Shown: in pieces, positions 1-9,567 of the stretch | Numbering within the stretch: the first letter of the stretch is position 1 | How the letters are laid out: every line of letters starts with the position of its first letter | Source: an uncultured Lachnospiraceae bacterium | GTDB taxonomy: Bacteria; Bacillota_A; Clostridia; Lachnospirales; Lachnospiraceae | Reading direction: 5' to 3' | NCBI GenBank assembly: GCA_947175285.1 | Contig: CAMWMM010000031.1 | Coordinates: 1 to 18,463, forward strand | Length of the DNA stretch: 18,463 bases | Made by a program: the position numbers and the translations under genes | Notes under the pieces: generated by a model | What the model was told of the DNA's origin: nothing | The model's input: the letters and a program-made list of their open reading frames with translations, nothing else | The model's database searches: none

Positions 1-358
1 AACGGAAAAAGAGAAAACGCCAATGTTTGAAACCGGAGCTAAAAGCGTGATAGAAAAAATTCTGCCGGTCGTTGATAATTTTGAAAGAGGTCTTGCAACC
101 GTTCCGGAAGGAGAAAAAGGCGGCGCGTTTGCGCAGGGAATGGAAATGATTTATAAACAGCTTTTGACGGAACTGGAAGCGATAGATGTCAAACCGATTG
201 AAGCGGTCGGACAGGAATTTAACCCTGAATTTCATAATGCGGTCATGCAGGTGGAAAGTGAAGAATATGAATCCGGCATTATCGCACAGGAACTGCAAAA
301 AGGTTATACTTACCGCGACAGTGTTGTAAGGCACAGTATGGTAGCGGTTGTACAATAA
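1..358 (+). CDS. grpE: Nucleotide exchange factor GrpE (5'-truncated by window edge)
   Basis: GrpE is the dimeric nucleotide exchange factor that releases ADP from DnaK in the cytoplasm. The reading frame is open from base 2 through the first internal ATG (23), so the gene starts upstream and only the C-terminal ~118 residues are here. Visible hallmarks are the end of the long helix followed by ILPVVDNFERGL, the GMEMIYKQL helix, and the beta-domain stretch EFNPEFHNAVMQV, then the C-terminal YTYRDSVVRHSMVAV, where the family has its usual 'G(Y/F)xxxxRxxRxAxVxV' ending. The missing N-terminus would hold the acidic region and the rest of the coiled coil. It lies 42 bases before dnaK on the same strand. 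The hrcA gene and the CIRCE operator expected for such operons are not in the window. Confidence 0.95.
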   Translation, partial: TEKEKTPMFETGAKSVIEKILPVVDNFERGLATVPEGEKGGAFAQGMEMIYKQLLTELEAIDVKPIEAVGQEFNPEFHNAVMQVESEEYESGIIAQELQKGYTYRDSVVRHSMVAVVQ

Positions 359-386
359 GTAAATAATATAAATAAGATATATCATT

Positions 387-2275
<1,889 letters not shown>

Positions 2276-2309
2276 TTCCGGATTGAAATAGGCGTGGAGG
2301 ATTAGGAAC

Positions 2310-3470
2310 ATGGCAGAACAAAAAAGAGATTATTATGAAGTTCTCGGCGTGGATAAGAGCGCTGACGACGCAGCACTCAAAAAAGCGTATAGAGTTCTGG
2401 CTAAAAAATATCATCCTGATATGAATCCGGGAGACGCGGAAGCTGAGAAGAAATTTAAGGAAGCATCGGAAGCTTATGCAGTCCTTAGCGACCCTGAAAA
2501 AAGGCGGCAGTATGACCAGTATGGTCATGCGGCATTTGAACCGGGCGCAGGCGGCGGTTTTGGCGGCTTCGATTTCAACAGCATGGATTTCGGTGATATC
2601 TTTGGCGATATCTTTGGTGACTTCTTTGGCGGCGGCAGACGCAGCGGCAGAAGCAATGGTCCGATGAAAGGAGCCAATATTCGCACCAGTGTACGGATTA
2701 CTTTTGAAGAAGCTATTTTCGGCGTTGAGAAAGAAATCGAGCTGACATTAAAGGATGAGTGTACGACCTGTCACGGCAGCGGAGCAAAGCCCGGAACAAG
2801 CCCGGAGACTTGTACGAAATGCGGCGGAAAAGGGCAGGTAGTATTTACGCAGCAGTCTTTCTTCGGTACGGTCAGAAACGTTCAGACATGTCCGGATTGT
2901 CACGGAACAGGAAAAGTGATTAAAGAGAAATGTCCGGACTGTCGGGGAACTGGATACATTGCGAATAAAAAGAAAATTCAGGTATCTATTCCGGCAGGTA
3001 TTGATAACGGACAGAGCGTAAGAATCAGAGATAAAGGTGAACCGGGAACGAACGGAGGACCGAGAGGCGATTTACTGGTAGAAGTAATCGTAGGACGCCA
3101 TCCGATTTTCCAGAGGCAGGAATATAATATTTATTCCACGGTTCCGATGTCCTTTGCGGTAGCGGCGCTTGGCGGCGAAATTATGATTGACACGGTAGAC
3201 GGTAAAGTGATTTATGATGTCAAGCCGGGTACGCAGACAGATACGAAAGTACGCCTGAAAGGAAAGGGTGTACCGTCGTTACGGAATAAGGATGTGCGAG
3301 GCGATCATTATGTGACACTGGTAGTACAGGTACCTGATAAATTATCCCGTGAAGCGAAAGATCTTTTAAAGCAGTTTGACGAGCAGAGCGGGGATACCTT
3401 AAATGCCACGAAACAGCAGACATCTTCCGGAGCGGAAGAACCGAAAGGGAAAAAGAGATTTCGGAAATAA
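2310..3470 (+). CDS. dnaJ: Co-chaperone DnaJ (Hsp40, class I)
   Basis: DnaJ delivers unfolded substrates to DnaK and stimulates its ATPase. The 386-residue protein has the full class I layout. The J domain is at about 5-70 with HPD at 35-37. A Gly/Phe region runs from about 79 to 110 with repeated DIFGD units. The zinc domain has four CxxCxGxG repeats at C151/C154, C168/C171, C194/C197 and C208/C211. The C-terminal substrate-binding region follows ([24 protein letters not shown]). The GGAGG at 2296-2300 is 9 bases before the ATG. The gene is 34 bases after dnaK and is the last gene of the operon, because a strong hairpin follows it. Confidence 0.99.
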   Translation: MAEQKRDYYEVLGVDKSADDAALKKAYRVLAKKYHPDMNPGDAEAEKKFKEASEAYAVLSDPEKRRQYDQYGHAAFEPGAGGGFGGFDFNSMDFGDIFGDIFGDFFGGGRRSGRSNGPMKGANIRTSVRITFEEAIFGVEKEIELTLKDECTTCHGSGAKPGTSPETCTKCGGKGQVVFTQQSFFGTVRNVQTCPDCHGTGKVIKEKCPDCRGTGYIANKKKIQVSIPAGIDNGQSVRIRDKGEPGTNGGPRGDLLVEVIVGRHPIFQRQEYNIYSTVPMSFAVAALGGEIMIDTVDGKVIYDVKPGTQTDTKVRLKGKGVPSLRNKDVRGDHYVTLVVQVPDKLSREAKDLLKQFDEQSGDTLNATKQQTSSGAEEPKGKKRFRK

Positions 3471-3485
3471 AGACAGGTAATAATA

Positions 3486-3519
3486 AAAAAGAGGGTGCAG
3501 AATATGACACCCTCTTTTT
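3486..3519. terminator. Bidirectional rho-independent terminator between dnaJ and the DUF3048 gene
   Basis: A perfect 12-bp stem (AAAAAGAGGGTG at 3486-3497 with CACCCTCTTTTT at 3508-3519) encloses a 10-base loop. The flanking A and T tracts put a U-run after the hairpin in both directions. It lies between two convergent genes, so it can end both dnaJ and the opposing lipoprotein transcript. Confidence 0.9.
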
Positions 3520-3533
3520 ATGACTGCTGTATT

Positions 3534-4703
3534 CTATTTCCACTCTACAAATTCTGCATATTCATCCCAGATATTGCATATCCAGGTTTTACCCTGATTC
3601 ATGATGATTTCATCACCGTTTTCATCTAAATACTTCGCCGGTGTAAAATCTCCGTCGTAGCGTTCCCATGTTCCTTTGATAACCTTGCCGTTTGTAAAGA
3701 CAACAGCTTCGCCTTCTCCATGAACTCCGAAAGCGAGATAGTCGTGGTCGTCTCTGACTTCACCGTGACAGTACTGAAAAACGATATTGGTGACGGCAAG
3801 CTGTTCATTGTTATATTCGTCTATTTGTTTTTTGCCGTCCTGATAACGATAGTAAAGATTGTCGTCTTCGTGGTATTCAAAATAGGGATGATAAGTTCCG
3901 TAACCGCCTGTATTACTGCCGGATTCCCCGCCGGGATAAATCAGGACTGCATCTTCATTATCAGCATAATCAGCAATGACGCCGTCAGCAGCAAATAAAA
4001 ACGGACGGACGTAAGCATCATCATAATTCCAGTCATATCCAAGACGGTCTACAGCCTTCATTAAACCGTCAATCATCAGGTATCCGGTAAATTCCTTTGC
4101 ATAACCCGGACGGCTGATTCTGTCGAACGCTTCATCCGCAGGCTTATGAATGCCTACTACGGCGGCGCTGACATTATAAACCGTATCGCGGTTAATCAGT
4201 TCTTCAACATAAGGTACGGCAAGACCCCAGTTACAATAAATAGCTTCATAGCCGGTGGCCATATAAACAAAATAGTCTCTGGAACTTCTGATGGGACCGA
4301 TTCTTTTCAAATCATCAAAATTTTCAAAAACAGCCATCAGTCTTGTGATACGTCCCTCCACAGGAGCCTCATATATAATGCCTGCCTGAGAAATCCCATA
4401 TTGCGGCATAGCCGGTCTGTTATTGGGAATCATAACGGCGATTGGTCTTCTTGCAGCAATTTTTTCATCTGTCCACTCACCGGTCAAATAGCTTTGTATC
4501 TGCCCGTCAATGGGTTCTCTTTCTTCTATAACCATACTGGTTGGTTCTGGTTCCTCTACTTCTTCCGGTTCTTCTATTTCCTCCGGAACTGTTTCTATGA
4601 TTTCCGGTTCTTCCACTTCCGGCGCCGGTTCGGAACCGCATCCGGACAGACAGGAAAAGATGATCAGGAAAGAGGTAATTAATAAAGCGATTTTTTTATA
4701 CAT
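3534..4703 (-). CDS. DUF3048 domain lipoprotein (YerB-like)
   Basis: This is a predicted surface lipoprotein of 389 residues. The function of the family is not established. I chose the ATG at 4703 because GGAGAGG lies just before it. A start 12 codons further upstream is possible but has no good ribosome binding site and would bury the signal peptide. The signal is a KK-containing N-region, a hydrophobic stretch at 5-17 and a lipobox ending at Cys22 (LSGC). A Glu/Pro-rich linker at about 26-54 follows, as expected for crossing the cell wall. The body has the DUF3048 signatures: RPIAVMIPNN, SQAGIIYEAPVEG, ITRLMAVFE and GPIRSSRDYF. The end has the region with NIVFQYC and the KTWICNIW strand. 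The gene is convergent with dnaJ and divergent from the aldo/keto reductase, so it is probably its own transcription unit. Confidence 0.88.
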   Translation of the reverse strand: MYKKIALLITSFLIIFSCLSGCGSEPAPEVEEPEIIETVPEEIEEPEEVEEPEPTSMVIEEREPIDGQIQSYLTGEWTDEKIAARRPIAVMIPNNRPAMPQYGISQAGIIYEAPVEGRITRLMAVFENFDDLKRIGPIRSSRDYFVYMATGYEAIYCNWGLAVPYVEELINRDTVYNVSAAVVGIHKPADEAFDRISRPGYAKEFTGYLMIDGLMKAVDRLGYDWNYDDAYVRPFLFAADGVIADYADNEDAVLIYPGGESGSNTGGYGTYHPYFEYHEDDNLYYRYQDGKKQIDEYNNEQLAVTNIVFQYCHGEVRDDHDYLAFGVHGEGEAVVFTNGKVIKGTWERYDGDFTPAKYLDENGDEIIMNQGKTWICNIWDEYAEFVEWK

Positions 4704-4851
4704 TGTTTCCTCTCCATTCATTAAAAATCTTTTGTTCAAGATAATCGCGGAGCGATTTTCTTATTTTCCATTATGCCCGACAAATGAAAAGCAGTATACT
4801 GGCGAAAACACTGAAATACTTTCCAAACAAATCAAAAAGCAGAGAAAGGTT

Positions 4852-4878
4852 TTATGAAACGAAGATATGTGTTACAAT
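4852..4878 (+). promoter_or_regulatory. Possible extended -10 promoter for the aldo/keto reductase gene
   Basis: TGTTACAAT ends at 4878, giving TACAAT at 4873-4878 with an extended TG element one base upstream. The -35 region (around TTTATG at 4852) is poor. The position, about 35 bases before the ATG at 4913, is suitable for the gene divergent from the lipoprotein. The assignment is by eye only. Confidence 0.35.
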
Positions 4879-4912
4879 CAGAACATACATGGTAAAAGAA
4901 GGAGACAAAAAA

Positions 4913-5908
4913 ATGTATATTTCAAACGAAAACAGATATGATAAGATGATTTACAACAGATGCGGACACAGCGGCTTAAAGCTGCCGGCATTATCACTGG
5001 GTATGTGGCATAACTTTGGTTCTGTCAACAATCTGGAGAATATGAAAAAAATTTTATTTACCGCATTTGATAATGGTATTACACATTTTGATTTAGCCAA
5101 TAATTACGGTCCTGTCTATGGCAGTGCGGAAAGCAGCATGGGACAGATTTTGAAATCAGATTTGATGCCTTACCGCGATGAAATGATTATTTCTACTAAA
5201 GCAGGTTATGATATGTGGAAAGGTCCGTACGGAGACGGCGGTTCTAAAAAGTATCTGATTGCAAGTCTGGATCAGTCATTAAAAAGACTTGGACTGGATT
5301 ACGTGGATATTTTTTATCATCACCGCCCTGATGCCGGGACACCGATAGAAGAGACGATGCTTGCGTTAGACCAGATTGTGCGTTCCGGTAAGGCGCTCTA
5401 TGTAGGTCTTTCCAATTATAAAAAAGAACAGGCAGAAAAAGCATATCAAATTTTGAAAGAATTAAAGACACCGTTTATTATACACCAGCCGTCTTATTCT
5501 ATTCTGAACAGATGGATAGAAGAAGATGGATTGAAAGATTTTCTGTATGAAAACGGAATCGGCTGTATTGCATTCAGTCCGTTGCAGCAGGGTATTTTGA
5601 CCGGGAAATATTTAAACGGTGTTCCGGCGGATTCCCGTATCGGAACAGGGAAGAGTCCTTATCTGCATGAAGATGCGCTGAAACCGGAACTGTTAGAGAA
5701 GGTAAGAAAATTGAATGAAATTGCAGAAAAGAGAGGTCAGACATTGGCACAGATGGCGCTTGCATGGATTTTAAAAGACGGAAAAGTCACTTCCGTTTTG
5801 ATTGGTGCAAGCAGACCGGAGCAGATTTTGGATAATATAAAAGCGCTGGATAATATTGTTTTCAGTGAAGAGGAACTCCGCCGGATTGATGAAATTCAGA
5901 GAAGCTAA
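4913..5908 (+). CDS. Aldo/keto reductase (YghZ/Gpr-like)
   Basis: This is an NADPH-dependent oxidoreductase of the aldo/keto reductase superfamily with a predicted TIM barrel. It resembles the YghZ (L-glyceraldehyde-3-phosphate reductase) branch. The true substrate cannot be read from sequence. The start is ATG 4913, preceded by GGAG at 4901-4904. The open frame runs 43 codons further upstream, but that part looks non-coding. The 331 residues carry the catalytic tetrad: D60 in HFDLANNYG, Y65, K96 in ISTKAGY, and a His in FYHHRPD (136/137). The YGPVYGSAE segment and the insertion after K96 with WKGPYGDGG are typical of the YghZ group. The cofactor site is suggested by the end segment VLIGASRPEQI. 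It is the first plus-strand gene after the divergent lipoprotein gene. A hairpin repeat begins directly after its stop codon. Confidence 0.9.
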   Translation: MYISNENRYDKMIYNRCGHSGLKLPALSLGMWHNFGSVNNLENMKKILFTAFDNGITHFDLANNYGPVYGSAESSMGQILKSDLMPYRDEMIISTKAGYDMWKGPYGDGGSKKYLIASLDQSLKRLGLDYVDIFYHHRPDAGTPIEETMLALDQIVRSGKALYVGLSNYKKEQAEKAYQILKELKTPFIIHQPSYSILNRWIEEDGLKDFLYENGIGCIAFSPLQQGILTGKYLNGVPADSRIGTGKSPYLHEDALKPELLEKVRKLNEIAEKRGQTLAQMALAWILKDGKVTSVLIGASRPEQILDNIKALDNIVFSEEELRRIDEIQRS

Positions 5909-5978
5909 GGTGAAAAATAAATTTTTCACCCGCGAGTTTGCGCAGGCGTTGATAACGCCTTTGCACAAACATCGCAGG
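5909..5978 (+). repeat. Two-hairpin intergenic repeat, copy 1 (upstream of prmA)
   Basis: Two hairpins stand back to back. Hairpin A pairs 5909-5917 (GGTGAAAAA) with 5922-5930 (TTTTTCACC) over a 4-base loop. Hairpin B pairs GCGA 5932-5935 with TCGC 5972-5975, leaving A5971 unpaired, then GTTTG 5936-5940 with CAAAC 5966-5970, then an inner stem GGCGTT/AACGCC at 5945-5950/5954-5959. It shares the core CCGCGAGTTTGCG...CAAACATCGCAG with the second copy at 8237-8291. It starts at the base after the aldo/keto reductase stop and ends 23 bases before prmA. I do not recognise the family. Confidence 0.8.
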
Positions 5979-6001
5979 TTGAGCAAGAATAGGAGACAGT
6001 T

Positions 6002-6988
6002 ATGAAGTGGATGAAGCTTAAAATAAAAACAGTAACAGAGGCGGAGGATATCATTATCAGTACGTTATATGATATCGGATTGGAAGGCGCGCAAATCGAA
6101 GATAAAGTACCGCTTACCGCATGGGAGAAAGAGCAGATGTTTGTAGATATTCTGCCTGTCGGTATGGAAGATGACGGCGTGGCATATCTCAGCTTTTTTG
6201 TAGAGGAAAAAGAAGACGGCAGTCTTGAAATGAACGGAGAGATTACGGATAAAGAAAGTATTTTGCAGCAGGTAAAACAGGAACTGGACGAGCTGCGCAC
6301 CTTTATGGATATCGGAGAGGGAACGATTACGATAGAGGAAACAGAGGATATCGACTGGATAAACAACTGGAAAGAATTTTTCCATCAATTTTATATTGAT
6401 GATTTATTAGTTATTCCATCATGGGAAGATGTGAAAGAAGAGGACAAAAATAAAAAAATCCTGCACATTGACCCCGGTACGGCGTTTGGAACCGGCATGC
6501 ATGAGACGACGCAGCTTTGCATCCGCCAGATTAAAAAATATGTGACGCCCGATACAGTGCTCTTAGATGTCGGAAGCGGAAGCGGTATTCTTGCTATCAT
6601 TGCGTTGATGTACGGCGCGAAAAAGGCAGTCGGAACGGACCTCGACCCCTGTGCATTGGAAGCGGTAAAAGAAAATATGGAAGCAAACGGCATTCGTGAA
6701 GAAGATTTTACGATGATGATTGGAAATATTATTACGGAAAAAGAAGTACAGGACAAAGTCGGTTATATGTGCTATGATATCGTAGTGGCGAATATTCTGG
6801 CGGATGTATTGGTAATGCTTACGCCTGTCATTGTTGCACAGATGAAAAAAGGCGGTATCTATATTACATCCGGTATTATTAATGAGAAAGAAGAGACGGT
6901 CGTAAAAGCAGTCAAAGAAGCGGGACTGGAAGTAGTGGAAATTACTTATCAGGGCGAGTGGGTGTCAGTAACGGCCCGTAAAGTATGA
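6002..6988 (+). CDS. prmA: Ribosomal protein L11 methyltransferase PrmA
   Basis: PrmA uses S-adenosylmethionine to trimethylate ribosomal protein L11. The 328-residue protein has an acidic N-terminal substrate-recognition part, then the family signature DPGTAFGTGMHETT at 157-170. The SAM-binding motif I follows at 187-199 (LLDVGSGSGILAI), with the acidic ribose-binding GTDLDP at 211-216 and VVANILADVL near 263. AGGAG at 5991-5995 supports the start. In B. subtilis prmA follows dnaJ and precedes rsmE and mtaB. Here the same genes occur in order, but with insertions. The stop overlaps the ATG of the next gene (ATGA), so translation is probably coupled. Confidence 0.96.
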   Translation: MKWMKLKIKTVTEAEDIIISTLYDIGLEGAQIEDKVPLTAWEKEQMFVDILPVGMEDDGVAYLSFFVEEKEDGSLEMNGEITDKESILQQVKQELDELRTFMDIGEGTITIEETEDIDWINNWKEFFHQFYIDDLLVIPSWEDVKEEDKNKKILHIDPGTAFGTGMHETTQLCIRQIKKYVTPDTVLLDVGSGSGILAIIALMYGAKKAVGTDLDPCALEAVKENMEANGIREEDFTMMIGNIITEKEVQDKVGYMCYDIVVANILADVLVMLTPVIVAQMKKGGIYITSGIINEKEETVVKAVKEAGLEVVEITYQGEWVSVTARKV

Positions 6989-7491
6989 TGGAGAAAATTA
7001 GAACAATTGCAGGAATACTTGCTGTGCTATGGATGTGCGTTATTTTTGCTTTTTCCGCACAGCAGGAAGAAGAGTCCAGTGAAGTAAGCGAAGCATTCAG
7101 CTATCGAATCGTAAGTTCTACCGGTTTGTTTTTTCATCTGAATTTGGATGAAGAGGAATTGCGGCGGATAGCCAATGCGATTGAAAGTACGGTCAGAAAA
7201 GCGGCACATATGACGGAATTTGGCATTTTATCCGTTTTGGTTTATGTATGGCTGGGGAAACGGCAGATAGCGGTAGGTAAGAAGATGTCGATTGCTGCAA
7301 TATTTGCCATACTTTATGCGGCAAGTGATGAGTTTCATCAACTCTTTGTGCCGGGACGCGCAGGAAGTATTAAAGACGTTATAATAGACGGCACGGGAGC
7401 AATACTCGGCGTATGTATTTTTGTAGGAGTTAAAAAATGTATCAGTTTTTTGTGGAACCGTCGCAAATCCGGGGAAATAAAATTATCATAA
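6985..7491 (+). CDS. VanZ-like family membrane protein
   Basis: This is a small membrane protein of 168 residues with the VanZ-like signature. The namesake VanZ gives low-level teicoplanin resistance by an unclear route. Most chromosomal homologues have no assigned role, so none is claimed here. Segments that look membrane-spanning are at about 5-25, 76-91, 102-114 and 132-150. The family motifs are RKAAHMTEFGIL at 71-82 and ASDEFHQLFVPGRAGSIKDVIIDG from about 113, with the conserved E/H and GR..S..D.. residues in place. The start overlaps the prmA stop by 4 bases, and the end overlaps rsmE by 55 bases. It is thus packed into a translation-modification operon. Confidence 0.88.
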   Translation: MMEKIRTIAGILAVLWMCVIFAFSAQQEEESSEVSEAFSYRIVSSTGLFFHLNLDEEELRRIANAIESTVRKAAHMTEFGILSVLVYVWLGKRQIAVGKKMSIAAIFAILYAASDEFHQLFVPGRAGSIKDVIIDGTGAILGVCIFVGVKKCISFLWNRRKSGEIKLS

Positions 7492-8192
7492 CGGGCAGCG
7501 ATGTAAATCATATTAAAAATGTACTGCGGATGAAAGTCGGCGAAGAAATTGCCGTCAGTAACGGCATAGATAACAAAGAGTACCGCTGCGGTATTACGGA
7601 ATTTCTGGAGGAGGAAATTCTTTGTACGCTGCGTTTCGTGAAAGAAGACGGAGTGGAACTGCCCTCTAAAATTTATTTGTTTCAGGGACTGCCTAAGGCT
7701 GATAAAATGGAGCTTATTATACAGAAAGCGGTGGAGCTTGGCGTATATGAAGTGATTCCTGTTTCCGTAAAAAGAGCTGTCGTGAAACTGGATGAGAAAA
7801 AGGCAAGAGCAAAACAGGAGAGATGGCAGGGCATTGCGGAAGCGGCGGCGAAGCAGAGCAAAAGAGGAATCATACCGAACGTAAAACATGTTATGAGCAT
7901 AAAAGAAGCAATTACATATGCGGAGTCTGTGGATATTAAATTGATTCCTTATGAACTGGCGGGCGATATGGCTAAGACAAAAGAAATTATAAGCGCTGTA
8001 GAACCGGGGAAATCCATAGCTGTTTTTATTGGTCCGGAGGGCGGATTTGAAGAAAGTGAAATCAGTCTGGCAATGGAGAAAGGCATTCTTCCGATTACGC
8101 TTGGAAAAAGGATTTTGCGGACGGAAACAGCAGGTCTGACCGTACTGGCGTGGTTAATGTATCATCTGGAAGATGACGAAAAAAAAGACTGA
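7437..8192 (+). CDS. rsmE: 16S rRNA (uracil(1498)-N(3))-methyltransferase RsmE
   Basis: RsmE methylates N3 of U1498 in 16S rRNA within the assembled small subunit. The 251-residue protein has the N-terminal PUA-like part (EPSQIRGNKIIITG, HIKNVLRMKVG) and a C-terminal SPOUT methyltransferase fold. The latter shows LFQGLPKADKMELIIQKAVELG at 81-102, IGPEGGFEESE at 198-208 and the knot motif LGKRILRTETA at 222-232. The ATG follows AGGAG at 7425-7429 by 7 bases. The first 55 bases overlap the end of the VanZ-like gene in another frame. The prmA-rsmE association is standard in Firmicutes. Confidence 0.96.
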   Translation: MYQFFVEPSQIRGNKIIITGSDVNHIKNVLRMKVGEEIAVSNGIDNKEYRCGITEFLEEEILCTLRFVKEDGVELPSKIYLFQGLPKADKMELIIQKAVELGVYEVIPVSVKRAVVKLDEKKARAKQERWQGIAEAAAKQSKRGIIPNVKHVMSIKEAITYAESVDIKLIPYELAGDMAKTKEIISAVEPGKSIAVFIGPEGGFEESEISLAMEKGILPITLGKRILRTETAGLTVLAWLMYHLEDDEKKD

Positions 8193-8236
8193 TACTGTCA
8201 AAGGGCATAATAGTATCATATACTACATTATAAGAA

Positions 8237-8291
8237 GGTTGAAAGAATTGCATTCTTTCAACCGCGAGTTTGCGTTACGCAAACATCGCAG
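8237..8291 (+). repeat. Two-hairpin intergenic repeat, copy 2 (upstream of cysteine desulfurase)
   Basis: Hairpin A is a perfect 12-bp stem (GGTTGAAAGAAT 8237-8248 with ATTCTTTCAACC 8252-8263) with a TGC loop. Hairpin B follows without a gap: GCGA 8264-8267 pairs with TCGC 8286-8289 around an unpaired A8285, and GTTTGCG 8268-8274 pairs with CGCAAAC 8278-8284 over a TTA loop. The B core matches copy 1. The A stem has a different sequence but the same fold. The gap between the rsmE stop and the next ATG is 130 bases, and this element fills its centre, ending 31 bases before the start. There is no U-tract, so it is not an ordinary terminator. Confidence 0.8.
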
Positions 8292-8322
8292 ACTAAGTAT
8301 GATTATAAAATAGGAGCTGTTT

Positions 8323-9477
8323 ATGGAAGTATATTTGGATAATTCGGCTACAACCAGATGCTTTGATGAAGCAGCGCAGCTTATGATGAACATTATGTGC
8401 AAAGACTACGGGAACCCGTCCAGTCTGCATCATAAGGGCGTCGTAGCGGAGCATTATTTACGATATGCGCAGGAAACCCTTGCAAAAATACTAAAGGTCA
8501 ATGAAAATGAAATCGTGTTTACATCCGGTGGAACAGAGGCGGATAATATTGCGTTAATCGGTACGGCAATGGCAAATCACCGTATGGGACGGCATTTGAT
8601 AACAACACGGATAGAGCATCCGGCGATTATACAGACTATGAAATATCTGGAGGAACAGGGATTTCGTGTTACGTATCTGCCGGTAGATAAACAGGGTAAA
8701 ATCCATTTGGAGGATTTACAGAGAGCTATTTCAAAAGATACGATTTTGGTATCGATTATGCACACGAACAATGAAATCGGAACATTGGAGCCGATTGCGG
8801 AAGCGGGAGAACTGATTAAGAGAATGAATCCCAGAACTGTTTTTCATGTGGATGCGGTACAGGGATTTGGCAAATTCAGGATTTATCCGTCCAGAATGAA
8901 AATAGATTTGCTTTCCGTCAGTGCGCATAAGATTCACGGTCCTAAAGGCGTTGGATTTTTATACAAAAGCGATAAAGTGAAAGTCAGTCCGATTATTTAC
9001 GGCGGCGGACAGCAGAAAGAGATGCGTTCAGGCACGGAAAATGTTCCCGGCATTGCAGGACTTGCCAAAGCGGCGGAACTGGTGTATGAGAATCTGGATG
9101 CGGATATGGAACGCCTTTACTATTTAAGGGAACAATTTATAAAGGGCGTTTCGCAGATACAGGATGTCAAAATAAACGGCTGTATGGGTTATGAGAGCGC
9201 AGCGCATATTGTGAGTGTGTCGGTGAGAGGCGTACGAAGCGAAGTGTTACTGCATGCACTCGAAGACAGAGGTATTTACGTATCGGCAGGAAGCGCCTGC
9301 TCATCCCACAAGCCACAGCCGTCAGAGACGCTGAAAGCAATCGGCGTGGAAAGAGATTTGTTGGATTCGACAATACGATTCAGTTTCTCTGTTTTTACAA
9401 CGGAGAAAGAAATTCATTATACGGTACAGACATTACATGACATGATACCGGAACTTAGAAAATATACGAGACGCTAA
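8323..9477 (+). CDS. Cysteine desulfurase (NifS/IscS family)
   Basis: This is a pyridoxal-phosphate enzyme that takes sulfur from L-cysteine as a protein persulfide, leaving alanine. The 384-residue protein has EHPAIIQT near 98, the HTNNEIGT segment near 147, VDAVQGFGK near 176, the PLP lysine K203 in SAHKIHGPKG, and the persulfide cysteine C326 in SAGSACSSHK. Next to thiI, it probably serves tRNA 4-thiouridine synthesis like NifZ of B. subtilis rather than general Fe-S assembly, but this is from context only. No iscU-like scaffold gene is in the window. AGGAG at 8312-8316 supports the start. Confidence 0.94.
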   Translation: MEVYLDNSATTRCFDEAAQLMMNIMCKDYGNPSSLHHKGVVAEHYLRYAQETLAKILKVNENEIVFTSGGTEADNIALIGTAMANHRMGRHLITTRIEHPAIIQTMKYLEEQGFRVTYLPVDKQGKIHLEDLQRAISKDTILVSIMHTNNEIGTLEPIAEAGELIKRMNPRTVFHVDAVQGFGKFRIYPSRMKIDLLSVSAHKIHGPKGVGFLYKSDKVKVSPIIYGGGQQKEMRSGTENVPGIAGLAKAAELVYENLDADMERLYYLREQFIKGVSQIQDVKINGCMGYESAAHIVSVSVRGVRSEVLLHALEDRGIYVSAGSACSSHKPQPSETLKAIGVERDLLDSTIRFSFSVFTTEKEIHYTVQTLHDMIPELRKYTRR

Positions 9478-9491
9478 GAAAGAAAATGAGA

Positions 9492-9542
9492 GAAATGAGC
9501 AAAATACGGGGCATGAAACGTAAGCCCTGTTTTGTTCATTTC
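9492..9542 (+). other. Long imperfect hairpin between the cysteine desulfurase and thiI
   Basis: Bases 9492-9504 pair with 9530-9542 (13 pairs, one of them G-U). A two-base bulge (TA) follows, then six more pairs (9507-9512 with 9524-9529), closing an 11-base loop. No T-run follows, so it is not a typical terminator. It may be an mRNA stability or processing element within a two-gene transcript. It ends 25 bases before the thiI start. Confidence 0.6.
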
Positions 9543-9567
9543 CTGTAAGAGCGGATGAGGAGAAGAT

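Noticed and set aside
4743..4757. Small hairpin AATCGC-GGA-GCGATT upstream of the lipoprotein gene
   Set aside because: Six base pairs with a three-base loop is too weak to call. No U-tract fits a terminator for a known transcript, and no operator family is recognised.
4146..4857. Plus-strand open frames opposite the DUF3048 lipoprotein gene
   Set aside because: The minus-strand gene has a signal peptide, lipobox and conserved domain. The plus-strand frames are Phe/Tyr- or Ser/Gly-rich complements of the Glu/Pro linker and body.
4784..4912. In-frame upstream extension of the aldo/keto reductase by 43 codons
   Set aside because: The sequence is Lys/Ser-rich and unlike the family, it spans the likely promoter, and a good ribosome binding site supports ATG 4913.
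8210..8225. Short inverted repeat TAGTA...TACTA before the second two-hairpin element
   Set aside because: Five-base arms in AT-rich sequence are expected by chance, and no promoter with proper spacing could be placed around it.
9513..9548. Possible 11-residue leader peptide within the cysteine desulfurase-thiI hairpin
   Set aside because: It has no proper ribosome binding site and only one cysteine codon, with no codon run. The ATG lies in the hairpin loop, so chance is the simpler explanation.
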